Source of the DNA: Bugula neritina
Taxonomy: Eukaryota; Bryozoa; Gymnolaemata; Cheilostomatida; Bugulidae
Direction: 5' to 3'
DNA length: 64,000 nt
Assembly: GCA_964035545.1 (NCBI GenBank)
Contig: OZ037770.1
Span: forward strand, 14,280,642-14,344,641
Part shown: positions 63,425 through 64,000 of the stretch, piece by piece
How positions within the stretch are numbered: the first letter of the stretch is position 1
How the letters are laid out: each line of letters opens with the position of its first letter
Position numbers and translations under genes: made by a program
The notes under the pieces: generated by a model
What the model saw: the letters and a program-made list of their open reading frames with translations, nothing else
Database searches by the model: none
Told to the model about the DNA's origin: nothing

Positions 63425-63835
63425 TCGTAAAAAGAGTATAAACTAGTATATAATTATCTAAGATGTGTGATAACAAAGAGTATAAACTAGTATATAAGTA
63501 TCTAAGATGTGTGATAACAAAGAGTATAAACTAGTATATAAGTATCTAAGATGTGTGATAACAAAGAGTATAAACTAGGTGGTATTATTCTAATATTGCA
63601 GGTGGCCTTTATAAACCAAAGTCACTATACACTCTATCAACTAGCAATAATAATAAAAATAATAATAATGATACAGTGTGGGAGAGAAAAGAGTATAAAC
63701 TAGTATATAAGTATCTAAGATATGTGATCACAAAGAGTATAAATTAGTATATAAGTATCTAAGATGTGTGATAACAAAGAGTATAAATCAGTATATTATA
63801 AGTATCTAAGATCTGTGATAACAAAGTTTATAACT
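63425..63835. repeat. 44-bp tandem repeat
   Basis: About six to seven copies of a 44-bp unit beginning aaagagtataaactagtata, interrupted around 63575-63685 by unrelated sequence and an AAT run. Starts right at the acceptor of the exon at 63421. Confidence 0.9.
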
Positions 63836-64000
63836 GCATTCACCTCTCTCTTTTGATTATATTCCAGTATTACAACTTTCATTTACAGTGTATTAATACT
63901 GTATACCAACATCAACAAAGTCTGCATACATTTATACTATATACATTTTATTGTAACTAACCTCTTATATAGAAAGAGCTGTTATATATAAGCCACAAAC

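Overview
This 64 kb window is AT-rich nuclear DNA from an animal, most likely an aquatic invertebrate. All real genes are split by GT-AG introns of roughly 0.1 to 3 kb. Products are metazoan (T-synthase, astacin-MAM protease, LZIC, WDR77/MEP50). The DNA is crowded with CA/GT and AT microsatellites, minisatellites, tRNA-derived SINEs, a hAT-type MITE and a Penelope-like element. A spiralian or similar marine invertebrate fits, but the sequence alone does not fix the species. There are no bacterial-type operons, CRISPR arrays or intact tRNA/rRNA genes. I rebuilt exons by hand from splice consensus, phase and family conservation; where every junction agrees in phase I give exact coordinates.

Layout. 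1-5.1 kb: non-coding, two very long CA/GT arrays. 5.1-17.1 kb (-): one secreted astacin metalloprotease gene with signal peptide, propeptide, catalytic domain, a Thr/Pro mucin-like tract encoded by an 18-bp minisatellite, a Cys-rich segment and a MAM-like domain. 17.1-21.3 kb: intergenic, with a SINE inside an AT microsatellite beside a truncated Penelope-like element. That element ends in what reads as a complete hammerhead ribozyme. 21.3-22.9 kb (+): small two-exon type II membrane protein, unknown. 24.4-29.1 kb (+): carbohydrate sulfotransferase of the HNK-1ST/C4ST type; a broken copy of one of its exons lies at 30.4-30.6 kb. 31.6-37.9 kb (-) and 50.1-56.4 kb (-): two intact seven-coding-exon core 1 beta-1,3-galactosyltransferase genes, lying in direct ~7.4 and ~7.6 kb segmental duplicates. 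Between the copies: a four-exon polytopic membrane protein (39.5-41.9 kb, +), WDR77/MEP50 (42.7-45.8 kb, -) and LZIC (46.3-48.4 kb, -). 57.3-61.1 kb (+): mitochondrial ATP synthase subunit b. 61.4-63.4 kb and beyond (-): 3' part of an unrecognised basic, coiled-coil protein gene.

How the genes relate. Three genes (sulfotransferase and two T-synthases) make or modify glycans in the Golgi, and the astacin carries a Thr-rich tract of the kind T-synthase glycans decorate; this neighbourhood is suggestive, not proof of a joint pathway. WDR77, LZIC and ATP5PB are housekeeping or signalling genes with no evident link. The most notable items are the Penelope-associated hammerhead, the recent T-synthase duplication with its differing intronic VNTR, the mucin-encoding minisatellite, and a Gly-to-Ser change inside the astacin zinc motif.
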